Shown: in pieces, positions 19,957-27,947 of the stretch | Layout: each line of letters starts with the position of its first letter | How positions within the stretch are numbered: position 1 is the stretch's first letter | NCBI GenBank assembly: GCA_963777855.1 | Contig: CAVZRW010000011.1 | Location: 62,001-126,000 of the forward strand | Length of the DNA stretch: 64,000 nucleotides | Source: Prado023 sp963777855 | GTDB lineage: Bacteria; Actinomycetota; Actinomycetes; S36-B12; CAIYMF01 | Reading direction: 5' to 3' | Program-made: the position numbers and the translations under genes | Notes under the pieces: generated by a model | Seen by the model: only the letters and a program-made list of their open reading frames with translations | Told to the model about the DNA's origin: nothing | Databases searched by the model: none

Positions 19957-20939
19957 TCTGCGGCGCCACCGGAGGAGTGCCCGGGGAAGATGCCCATGCC
20001 CGGGTCGACCAGGGGGGCGGCGTTGTTCACCGCCAGGGCGGCCTCGCCGAAGCCGACGGAGATCAGGGGCACCTTGCCCTCGTAGGTCGTGATGTCGCCG
20101 GCCGCGAAGACCCGCGGCAGGCTGGTGCGCATGGCGGTGTCGACCCGGATGTGGCGCTTGGCCAGGTCCAGGCCCCATCCGGCGATCGGGCCGATGTTGG
20201 CCACGAAGCCCAGCGCCGCGACCACGGTCTGCGCCGGCAGCACGGTGACCTCGCCGGTCTCCTTGTGGGTGACCTCGACCTCCGCCACGCTCGACTCGTC
20301 GCCGCGGATCGCGCTGACCTCGCTGCTGGTGAACAGCCGCACGCCCATCTCGCGCACCGTGTCGACCATCGAGCCGTGTGCGCGGAACTGCTCGCGGCGG
20401 TGCACGAGGCTCACGCTGCGGGCCAGGGGGGCCAGCGAGTAGGCCCAATCGAAGGCCGAGTCGCCGCCGCCGACGATCACGATGTCCTTGTCGGCGTGAT
20501 CAGCCAGCCGGGGCACGAAGTACACCAGGCCGCGACCCGCCCAGCCGTCGTCGGCGGGCAGGGCACGCGGGGTGAACGAGCCGATGCCGCCGGTGATGAT
20601 GACGGCCTTGGCCTCGACGGTGCTGCCCTGGGTGCCGGTCACGGTGACCGGGCCCTCGTCGGAGGTCTGCAGCGTCACCGCCTGCTCACCGAGCAGGTAC
20701 TCGGGCTTGAACGGCTCGGCTGCGGCCACGAGGTTCTCGACGAGCACGCGGCCCTTCACCGTGGTGTGGCCGGCGACGTCGAAGATGTCCTTCTCCGGGT
20801 ACATGGCCGTGATCTGGCCGCCGGGCTCGGGCAGGGCATCCATCACGACGACCGACCACCCGCGGAACCCTGCGTAGTAGGCCGCGTAGAGGCCGGCTGG
20901 CCCGGCACCGATGATCAGGATGTCGCACTCGTGGGTCAC
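19953..20939 (-). CDS. Ferredoxin--NADP(+) reductase, thioredoxin-reductase-like (type 2)
   Basis: 328 residues. FAD motif IIGAGPAGLYAAYYAG at the N-terminus, NADP motif IVGGGDSAFDWA in the middle, and the second FAD site VFAAGDITTYEGK near the end. There is no redox CxxC, and YPEKDIFDVAG plus the loop VSLVHRREQFRAH match the FNR type 2 (YumC-like) group, which transfers electrons between NADPH and ferredoxin or flavodoxin. Start: GTG at 20939 has a TAGGTT box (20947-20952) 7 nt upstream and no ribosome site, so it is probably leaderless; longer frames cross this promoter. Confidence 0.92.
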   Translation of the reverse strand: MTHECDILIIGAGPAGLYAAYYAGFRGWSVVVMDALPEPGGQITAMYPEKDIFDVAGHTTVKGRVLVENLVAAAEPFKPEYLLGEQAVTLQTSDEGPVTVTGTQGSTVEAKAVIITGGIGSFTPRALPADDGWAGRGLVYFVPRLADHADKDIVIVGGGDSAFDWAYSLAPLARSVSLVHRREQFRAHGSMVDTVREMGVRLFTSSEVSAIRGDESSVAEVEVTHKETGEVTVLPAQTVVAALGFVANIGPIAGWGLDLAKRHIRVDTAMRTSLPRVFAAGDITTYEGKVPLISVGFGEAALAVNNAAPLVDPGMGIFPGHSSGGAAE

Positions 20940-21099
20940 GGCGCCCAACCTAACGCGCCACCCCCGGGCACCCTCACCCGCCACACGTAATCCGCGCCAC
21001 GCCCCGCCGAGAAGCCCCCGAAGCCCTGCCACAACGCAAACCGGAGGGCTTGCCGAGGGGGGCGGGCGCCGGGGGGCGGGCGCCGAGGGGGAGGCGGGG

Positions 21100-22065
21100 T
21101 CAGAGGCCCAGGGAGGTGATGTAGTCCTTGACGATGCCGGCGCTGCGGGCCAGGGCGGTCTGCTCGCTGTGGGCCAGGGGCTGCTCGAAGACGTCGAGGT
21201 TGCCACCGCCGCCGACCAGCCGCGGCAGGGCGACCGTCACGTCGCTGATCCCGGCCACGTCCTCGGTCACCCCGCAGGTGGTCATGATCGCGCGCTGGTC
21301 GCGGATGATGACGTTCACGATGCTGGCCAGGGCGGCGCCGATGCCGTAGTAGGTGGCGCCCTTGCCCTCGATGATCTGGTAGGCGGCGCGGCGCACGTTG
21401 TGGTCGATCTCGGCGCGCTCCTCCTCGGTGATCCGGATGCCCTTGCGCTTGCAGAACTGGTCCAGGCCCATGCCGCCGATGGTGACCTGGCTCCAGGCGA
21501 GCACCTCGGAGTCACCGTGCTCGCCGAGCACATAGCCGTGGATGTGGCGGGCGTCCACGCCGATCTTGCGCGAGAGCAGGGCGCGGAACCGCGCGGTGTC
21601 CAGGGTCGTGCCCGAGCCGACCACCCGGCGGGTCGGCACGCCGTACCGCTCGGCGATCCGGGCGGTCATGTGCGTGGTCACGTCGACCGGGTTCGTGGCC
21701 ACGACCAGTCGAGCCTCGGGGGCGTTCTCCAGCACCTTGGGCACGATCGCCTCGAACACCGCGGCGTTGCGCTCGAGCAGCTGCAGGCGCGTCTCGTCGG
21801 GCTTCTGATTCACGCCCGCGGTCATCACGACGGTGGAGCAGCGATTGAGGTCCGTGTAGTCCCCGGCGTAGATCTCGATGGGGTTGGCGAACGGCACGGC
21901 GTGGAAGATGTCGTTGGCCTCGGCCTCGGCACGGTCGCGGTTGAGGTCGACCAGGACGATCTCGCGCCCGACGTTGCTCATCACCATCGCGTAGGCCGCG
22001 GCCGATCCGACGAACCCACTGCCGATGATGCCGATCTTGCCGCGCTTGACGTCGCCCTTGCCCAT
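21100..22065 (-). CDS. ldh: L-lactate dehydrogenase
   Basis: 321 residues. Rossmann motif GSGFVG (15-20), the specificity loop NQKPDETR with Gln87 and Arg93 (Gln marks lactate rather than malate dehydrogenases), NPVD at 125-128, Asp156 and Arg159 in LDTARFR, and the proton-relay His183 in GEHGDSE. The enzyme interconverts pyruvate and L-lactate with NADH in the cytosol. AGGAGG lies just before the ATG at 22065. It is followed on the same strand by the reductase gene after 160 nt, which contain a 7-bp AAGCCCT/AGGGCTT hairpin (21022-21052) that may terminate transcription. Confidence 0.94.
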   Translation of the reverse strand: MGKGDVKRGKIGIIGSGFVGSAAAYAMVMSNVGREIVLVDLNRDRAEAEANDIFHAVPFANPIEIYAGDYTDLNRCSTVVMTAGVNQKPDETRLQLLERNAAVFEAIVPKVLENAPEARLVVATNPVDVTTHMTARIAERYGVPTRRVVGSGTTLDTARFRALLSRKIGVDARHIHGYVLGEHGDSEVLAWSQVTIGGMGLDQFCKRKGIRITEEERAEIDHNVRRAAYQIIEGKGATYYGIGAALASIVNVIIRDQRAIMTTCGVTEDVAGISDVTVALPRLVGGGGNLDVFEQPLAHSEQTALARSAGIVKDYITSLGL

Positions 22066-22167
22066 GCCTGCCTCCTGGTCGGTGAGGTCTGATTCTCCCG
22101 CCCCGGCGCGCGGCCACGCACCCGGGGCGGCGCTACATTCGCCCCGACAGGCAGGAGGGATCGCCGG

Positions 22168-23097
22168 ATGGTCGACGACGGGCAGCAGGTCGCGGCGCAG
22201 CCCCGGACGGGCAGCGCGCTGCGCGATGCCGCCACGGTGGCCTACCAGACCCGCCTGACCGGGCTGGCGGCCGAGGCATCCTTCTGGGGCACGTTCGCCC
22301 TGCCGTGGCTGATCCTGGCGCTGGTGGCCGGCATCCACCAGGCCGAGGTCCTGCTGGGCATCGACGCGCTGCGCTCGCTGCGCACCGAGATCCTCGACGT
22401 GGCCTCGCGGGTGCTGACCACCGAGGCCATCGACGACCTGCTCACCCCTATGCTCGACTCGATCCTGCTGCAGGGCCAGACCCGCCTCGGCCTGCTCGGC
22501 CTGGTGGCCGCGATCTGGGCCGGCTCGCGGGTGATCGACAGCCTCGTGGTGGGCATGACGATCGTGTACCGCCGCGAGGGGCTGCGCTCCTTCGTGCGCA
22601 CGCGGCTGGTCTCCCTCGGGGTGTACGTGGGCGGGCTGCTCGGGCTGATCGTGGCGATCCCGCTGATCGTGGCCGGGCCCACCTTCCTGGCCCGGGTGAT
22701 GCCGGGCGCCGACGGCCCGGTCATGTCGGTGGCGCTGGTCGCCATCGAGGTCGGGGTCGTGCTCTCGCTGGTGGTCTCGCTCTACCACTGGGCGGTGCCG
22801 CACCGGACCCCGTGGTGGGCGGACATCCCCGGCGCGCTGATCGCGTTCGGGCTCTGGGTGGTGTTCTCGTTCGGCCTGCGCTGGTACTTCGCGTGGCTGT
22901 TCCGTGAGGGCTCGGTGTACGGGGTCATCTCGGCGCCGATCGCGATCATGTTCTGGCTCTACGTGACGTTCCTGAGCCTGCACGTGGGCGCGGCGTTCAA
23001 TGGGGCCCTGGCGCTGCGCCGCGGCTGGTTCCAGCCGACGGGGGAGACCGGCGTGCTCCCGGTGGTCCGCCGCAGCGACGAGCCCGCGCCGGGGTGA
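22168..23097 (+). CDS. YihY/BrkB-type inner membrane protein
   Basis: 309 residues with about six membrane helices. The N-terminal pattern QTRLTGLAAEASFWGTFALPW and the C-terminal HVGAAFNGAL are typical of the YihY/virulence factor BrkB family (formerly called ribonuclease BN). Family members are membrane proteins without a settled biochemical role. GGCAGGAGGG precedes the ATG at 22168. The gene is divergent from lactate dehydrogenase across about 100 nt. Confidence 0.87.
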   Translation: MVDDGQQVAAQPRTGSALRDAATVAYQTRLTGLAAEASFWGTFALPWLILALVAGIHQAEVLLGIDALRSLRTEILDVASRVLTTEAIDDLLTPMLDSILLQGQTRLGLLGLVAAIWAGSRVIDSLVVGMTIVYRREGLRSFVRTRLVSLGVYVGGLLGLIVAIPLIVAGPTFLARVMPGADGPVMSVALVAIEVGVVLSLVVSLYHWAVPHRTPWWADIPGALIAFGLWVVFSFGLRWYFAWLFREGSVYGVISAPIAIMFWLYVTFLSLHVGAAFNGALALRRGWFQPTGETGVLPVVRRSDEPAPG

Positions 23098-23173
23098 GTG
23101 CCCGCGCGCGGGGGTGCCCGCCCGGGTGACGGCACGCGCCGGGGTGACGGCACGCGCCAGGTGAGTGCCCGCG
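23089..23173 (+). repeat. Imperfect tandem repeat, about 17-18 bp x 5
   Basis: Five units based on CCGGGGTGAGTGCCCGCG run from the last codons of the YihY gene into the gap: 23089-23106, 23107-23121, 23122-23138, 23139-23156 and 23157-23173. Units 3 and 4 share GGGTGACGGCACGCG exactly. The first unit contains the YihY stop codon. Confidence 0.7.
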
Positions 23174-23233
23174 CTGGCGGCGAGCCGGCCCGGGGGAGTG
23201 CGATCGGCGCGACGTCGGGGCCGGTGGCGGGCC

Positions 23234-24466
23234 ATGCTTCGGGGCGTGAACATCGTGTTCGTCGAGCCCCGGTTCCCCGACACCCAGCGACGGTTCGTGC
23301 GCGCCCTGCGCGCCGTGGGCGCGTACGTGATGGTGATCAGCGAGTACGACTTCGACCACTACGACGACGAGCTCAAGTCGTGGATCGACTGGCACTACCG
23401 GATCGGCTCCGTGACCGACGAGGGTGCGCTGGAATGGGCGGTGCGCCAGGCCCAGGCGCACCGCTGGGTCGACCGGCTGGAATGCTCGATCGAGTCGCAC
23501 GTGATGCCGGTCGCCCGGGTGCGCGAGCGCTGCGGCATCCCGGGCACGTCGGCGCGTGCGGCCTACCTGTGCCGGGACAAGCCGACGATGAAGCAGGTGC
23601 TGCGCGAGGCCGGCATCCCGACGGCGGCCTCCGCGGCCGTGGACACCCACGTGGAGGCGCTGGCCTTCGCCCGCGAGCACGGCTATCCCCTGATCCTCAA
23701 GCCGCGCGATGCGGCCGGGGCGGCGGGCACCTTCCGCATCGACACCGACGAGCAGCTGGCCGCCGCCGGCGCGGCCTTGGGGGTCGACGGCGGGGTGTCG
23801 GTGGCCCTGGAGGAGTTCGTGGAGGGCCACGAGGGGTTCCTGGACACCCTGACGATCGACGGTCATGTGGTGCACGAGTTCGCCTCCCACTACTTCCCGA
23901 ACGTGCTCGAGGCGATGCGCACGCGGTGGATCTCGCCGCAGATCGTGGCCACCAACCAGGTGCTCGGCCCGGACTACGAGGAGGTCCGGGAGATGGGTCG
24001 AAGGGTCATCTCCGTTCTCGGCCTGGACACGTCGGCCACGCACATGGAGTGGTTCTTCGGGCCCAAGGGGCTGAAGTTCTCCGAGATCGGTGCGCGCCCG
24101 CCCGGAGTCGGGCAGTGGGACATGTACAACGAGGCCAACGAGATGGACCTGCACTACGAGTGGGCCCACGCACTGATGCACGGCCGCCCCAGCCAGCAGC
24201 CCAGCTACCGGTACTCGTGCGGGCTCGTGGCCCTGCGCCCCAACCGCGACGGCACGATCAGCGGGTACTCCGGCATCGACGAGGTCTTCCAGCGCTACGG
24301 GGCGCTGGTGACGGCGTCCCACTTCCCCAGCCCGGGCACGGCGACCCAACCGGTCGAGGCCGGCTACCACGCCAACGCGTGGGTGCGGCTGCGGCATCCG
24401 GACTTCGACACGCTCAAGTCGATCCTCGATGACGTCGGGCGCGTGGCACAGGTGTGGGCCGAGTGA
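23234..24466 (+). CDS. ATP-grasp domain protein
   Basis: 410 residues. N-terminal pre-ATP-grasp part (VFVEPRFPDTQRRFVRAL, ISEYDFDHYDDEL), then the ATP-grasp domain: CRDKPTMKQVLREAGIP, PLILKPRDAAGAAGTF (ATP-binding Lys), VALEEFVEGHEGFLD and the metal-binding FSEIGARPPG. ATP-grasp enzymes ligate a carboxylate to an amine or thiol through an acyl-phosphate. The substrate is not evident and no biosynthetic partner lies next to it. ATG 23234 and GTG 23246 (just before NIVFVEP) are both possible starts; neither has a strong ribosome site. Confidence 0.87.
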   Translation: MLRGVNIVFVEPRFPDTQRRFVRALRAVGAYVMVISEYDFDHYDDELKSWIDWHYRIGSVTDEGALEWAVRQAQAHRWVDRLECSIESHVMPVARVRERCGIPGTSARAAYLCRDKPTMKQVLREAGIPTAASAAVDTHVEALAFAREHGYPLILKPRDAAGAAGTFRIDTDEQLAAAGAALGVDGGVSVALEEFVEGHEGFLDTLTIDGHVVHEFASHYFPNVLEAMRTRWISPQIVATNQVLGPDYEEVREMGRRVISVLGLDTSATHMEWFFGPKGLKFSEIGARPPGVGQWDMYNEANEMDLHYEWAHALMHGRPSQQPSYRYSCGLVALRPNRDGTISGYSGIDEVFQRYGALVTASHFPSPGTATQPVEAGYHANAWVRLRHPDFDTLKSILDDVGRVAQVWAE

Positions 24467-24536
24467 GAGTGTGGGAGCCTGACAGCCCGGGCGGTTGCGG
24501 ACACCGACGGGTGTGTATCGCCCCTGAGGAGGCGCA

Positions 24537-24902
24537 ATGGTGAAGTCGTCGGCCAAGGCCTACCAGCCCACGCCCGAGGTGCAGCAACGCGAGCTGGATG
24601 TGACCTGGACCTCGCTGTACACCGGCTTCTGCCTGATCCCGGCAACGATCATCCTGGGCATCTTCGGCGGCATCGGCTTCATGGCCGGCTCGAGCCTCGC
24701 CGGCACGACGGGCGAGAAGATCGGCCTCGGGGTGGGCCTGGCGATGGGCACCCTGGTCATCGTGCTGCTGCTGCGCCGGTTCGGTGAGAAGGTGCGACGG
24801 CGCAGCCCGAACGTGCACCGCGCGATGTGGATCGGCACGTGGCTGTCGCTGCTGCTGATCGTGGTCATGGCCTACATCCCGCAGTTGGCGTTCCCGTACT
24901 GA
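24537..24902 (+). CDS. Small membrane protein of unknown function
   Basis: 121 residues with three hydrophobic segments: FCLIPATIILGIFGGIGFMA, GVGLAMGTLVIVLLLR and TWLSLLLIVVMAYIPQLAF. Charged, hydrophilic N-terminus. I do not recognise a named family. GAGGAGG at 24526-24532 gives a clear ribosome site 4 nt before the ATG. It follows the ATP-grasp gene by 70 nt on the same strand and may share its transcript. Confidence 0.75.
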   Translation: MVKSSAKAYQPTPEVQQRELDVTWTSLYTGFCLIPATIILGIFGGIGFMAGSSLAGTTGEKIGLGVGLAMGTLVIVLLLRRFGEKVRRRSPNVHRAMWIGTWLSLLLIVVMAYIPQLAFPY

Positions 24903-25005
24903 AGGATCCCTCCGCCGAGGCTGGCCACCGTGACTGTGCTGCGGCGGTCTGCGTCACCGCGCATCACCCGGCAGGGCTCGCTCTGGCCTGGGCTCGGGTG
25001 GTGGT

Positions 25006-26069
25006 GTGGGGCCGTCGGGGGTGTGGAGAGGGTGGGGTGTGTTGACGGCGGTCCGGGCCGCGGCGGTGCATGCGGTGGCGTTGGACACCCCGGGTGGGGT
25101 CACCACCGACCAGGTGTGTGACGAGCTCAGCGTGGCGCTGGCCCGGTCGCGGCGTTCCGCGTCGGTGCTGCGTGACCAGGCGCTGTCGGTCACCCACCAG
25201 CCGCAGGTGTGGGCCGCGCTGGCCGGTGGTCAGCTGGACCCGGCCAAGGCCCTGGTCCTGGCCCGGGCCCTGTTCCTGGTGCCCCGCACCGACTCCGACG
25301 GGGTCCCGCGTCCCACCTTCGACCAGGACCACGCCGCGCTGCTGGCCGCGGGCCTGGCCCACGCCCGGGACCACACCTGCCGGCAGCTGGAGAACCACCT
25401 GCACCGCCTGCTCGCCCACCTGGACCCCGGCACCCTGACCCGCCGACGCACCCGGGCCCTGACCCGGCGCGGGGTGTGGATCGCGCACAACGGCGACGGC
25501 ACCAGCGACCTGAACGCCACCCTGGCCACCGAGGACGCCGAACGGATCTACGCCGCCCTACGCGCCCACGCCCGATCCCACCCCCCCACCCCGGGCTGCC
25601 CCGAAGAACGCGCGACCCCCGGACGACCCCGGGGACGGCGCGACGACCCCGGGACGGTGGACCACGCCCGGGCGATGGACCACCGGATCGCCGACGCCCT
25701 GGTCGACCTCGTCCTGCGCCGGGCCACCAGCACCCGCGACAGCTCAGGCCAGGGCCACGCCGCTGAGGGACGAGAACCCCGGCGGGGTGGTGGTGGCCAC
25801 GCAGATCACGGTGACCATCCCGATCGACTCCCTGGCCGGGCTGTCCGACACCCCACGCCGGCCTACGCTGGACCACCCCCCTCGGCACCACCCACGACAC
25901 CCACCCACCCCAACACACATCCGCGCCCGCCCAGGGCGTCGGATCAGGTGAAGGAGTGGAACCCCGGCCGGCGGATGGAGCTGGCCCGGCACCGGAGGGC
26001 GCAGTGGCCGTTGCCGGCGTCGACGAGGCCAGTGCCGTACAGCGGGGGGATGGGACCAAGGCCGCCTGA
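25006..26069 (+). pseudogene. DUF222/HNH endonuclease remnant
   Basis: The N-terminal DUF222 repeat region is recognisable (GGVTTDQVCDELSVALARS, GQLDPAKALVLARALFL) but the family's normal start, about 80 residues upstream, is absent. The frame breaks near 25745-25790; the other frame carries VVVATQITVTIPIDSLAGL. The HNH core that should follow (the CDLDHV-type motif) is missing. A tail fragment, KEWNPGRRMELARHRRAQW, resembles the segment normally found after HNH. So the gene has lost its start, its nuclease core and its frame. DUF222/HNH proteins are abundant, mobile-like families in actinomycetes with no settled role. Confidence 0.75.
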
Positions 26070-26135
26070 GCACCTACGTGCCAGCCCTCACCAGGGTGGG
26101 CCACGACACGCGCGAATCCCGAAGCACCGGGCACT

Positions 26136-27947
26136 ATGGCGGTCATGGACGAGGCCCTCGATCGCGCGCTGCAGGAGCTGCGCGGGTGCCTCGATGCGCT
26201 GCGGCTGCCCCTCGTGGATCGGGAGGCGGCGCACGCACAGGCGTTGGCCCGGACGGCGTCGGCCCAGATCACCGACCACGTGCTGCCGCGCTTGCGCCGG
26301 ATCGAGGCACCGCTGCTGACCGTCGTCTCTGGGTCCACCGGGGCGGGGAAGTCCACCGTCGTCAACTCGTTGGTCGGCCACGAGGTCACCGCAGCCGGCG
26401 TGCTGCGGCCCACCACTCGGCTTCCTGTGCTGGTCCACCATCCCGATGACCTCGCGTGGTTCGCCGACGACCGGATCCTCGGGGCCCTGGCCCGGGTCAG
26501 TGGCCCGCCTTCCCCCGCGCAGGGGTGCTGGCCGGGGTCGAGCCCCGCTGGCGCGCCACCTCCTGGCCTCCGCCTGGTCGCCGACCCCGCTGTCCCGGCC
26601 GGGCTTGCGCTCCTTGACGCACCGGACATCGACTCGGTGGAGTCGGCCAACCGCGAGCTTGCGGCCACCCTCATGGCGGCGGCGGACCTGTGGCTGTTCC
26701 TGACCACCGCCGCCCGGTACGCCGATGCGGTGCCGTGGACGGTTCTGCGCTCGGCGGTCGCCCGCGATGCCGCGGTGGCGCTTGTGCTCAACCGTGTGCC
26801 GCACGAAGCTGTGGGGCCGGTCTCCGATCACCTGCGGGCCGTGCTTGCCGACGAGGGCCTCGGGGCTGCGCCGCTGTTCGTCGTGGAGGAGGTCGCCCTG
26901 CGCGACGGGTTGCTGCCCGCCGCCCGGATCGACCCGGTGCGGGGATGGCTGGCGAACCTCGCCGGCGACGCGGCGTCCCGGGCGGCGGTGGCCAGGCGCA
27001 CCCTCGACGGAGCCCTGACGGCGATGGGCGCGGACCTGGGGGGCGTAGCAGACGCCGCCGATCGGCAGGTGCTCGTGGCCGCACGGCTGGGCGGCAGCGC
27101 CGGGGTGCCGTTCGACGCGGCCGCAGCCCGCATCGCGGAGTTGACCGCGGACGGCTCGCTCCTGCGCGGGGAGGTGCTCGCCCGTTGGCAGGAGTTCGTG
27201 GGCGCGGGGGAGGCCTTCCGCCGCCTGGAGTCGAGCATGGCCCGCGCCCGCGACCGGCTCACCCGCGCCATGCGCGGCGAGCAGGCCCCGGCCGACGTGG
27301 GCGAGGCCCTGGGCTCAGGTCTGGCCGGCGTGCTTGTCGACGAGGTCGCCCGGGCTCGTGAGCAGGCAGTCGCGGCGTGGGCCGACGACCCGGCTGGGAT
27401 GGCGCTGCTCGACGGCCGGGACCTCGCGGCGGTGCCCGCCGACCTCGCGGAGCAGACTGCCGACGTGGTGCACGGCTGGCAGGCGGACGTGCTGGAGCTG
27501 GTCCGCTCGGAGGGAGCGGGACGGCGGGCATCCGCCCGTGCCCTGGCCTATGGGGTCAATGGCAGCGCGCTGGCCCTCATGGTCGTCGTGTTCTCCGCGA
27601 CTGGGGGGATCACCGGTGCGGAGGTCGGCATCGCCGGAGGGGCCGCGGTCCTGGCCCAGAAGGTGCTCGAGGCCGTCTTCAGCGACGATGCGGTCCGGCG
27701 CATGTCGAGCGTGGCCCGCGAGCGGCTCGACGTGCGGGTGGGCGCCCTGCTGGCGATGCACCGGCACGAGTTCGACGCGCTGCTCGAGGAGTCCGGGGTC
27801 GATCCCGCCGCCGGCCCCGCCCTGCGCGCGGCCCTCGGCGCTGTGGCGCAGGCGCGCCCGGCACCCGCCCCCGTCGACCTTCCCCCCGCGCCCGTCCCGG
27901 CGCAGGCGCGGCGCGGGATGCGGCGCTGGCGCAGGGAGCGACCATGA
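26136..27947 (+). CDS. Dynamin-like GTPase, first of a pair
   Basis: 603 residues. G1 P-loop GSTGAGKS (66-73), G2 RPTT (91-94), G3 DAPDID (161-166) and a noncanonical G4 NRVP (219-222). A long helical middle region follows, and near residue 470-510 lies a hydrophobic stretch (SALALMVVVFSATGGITGA) that could anchor or insert in the membrane. This layout, with a second GTPase directly behind it, fits bacterial dynamin-like pairs such as DynA/DynB of Streptomyces or IniA/IniC of mycobacteria, which remodel membranes in septation or envelope stress. The stop overlaps the next start (ATGA). ATG 26145 is an alternative start. Confidence 0.8.
   Translation: MAVMDEALDRALQELRGCLDALRLPLVDREAAHAQALARTASAQITDHVLPRLRRIEAPLLTVVSGSTGAGKSTVVNSLVGHEVTAAGVLRPTTRLPVLVHHPDDLAWFADDRILGALARVSGPPSPAQGCWPGSSPAGAPPPGLRLVADPAVPAGLALLDAPDIDSVESANRELAATLMAAADLWLFLTTAARYADAVPWTVLRSAVARDAAVALVLNRVPHEAVGPVSDHLRAVLADEGLGAAPLFVVEEVALRDGLLPAARIDPVRGWLANLAGDAASRAAVARRTLDGALTAMGADLGGVADAADRQVLVAARLGGSAGVPFDAAAARIAELTADGSLLRGEVLARWQEFVGAGEAFRRLESSMARARDRLTRAMRGEQAPADVGEALGSGLAGVLVDEVARAREQAVAAWADDPAGMALLDGRDLAAVPADLAEQTADVVHGWQADVLELVRSEGAGRRASARALAYGVNGSALALMVVVFSATGGITGAEVGIAGGAAVLAQKVLEAVFSDDAVRRMSSVARERLDVRVGALLAMHRHEFDALLEESGVDPAAGPALRAALGAVAQARPAPAPVDLPPAPVPAQARRGMRRWRRERP

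Noticed and set aside
20940..21206. Longer start for the ferredoxin-NADP reductase
   Set aside because: The extension crosses the TAGGTT box and is Pro/Ser/Ala-rich without fold character.
22997..24556. 519-codon frame antisense to the ATP-grasp gene
   Set aside because: A GC-rich shadow; composition (His, Arg, Val, Gly) and lack of motifs show no protein family, whereas the plus strand has full ATP-grasp motifs.
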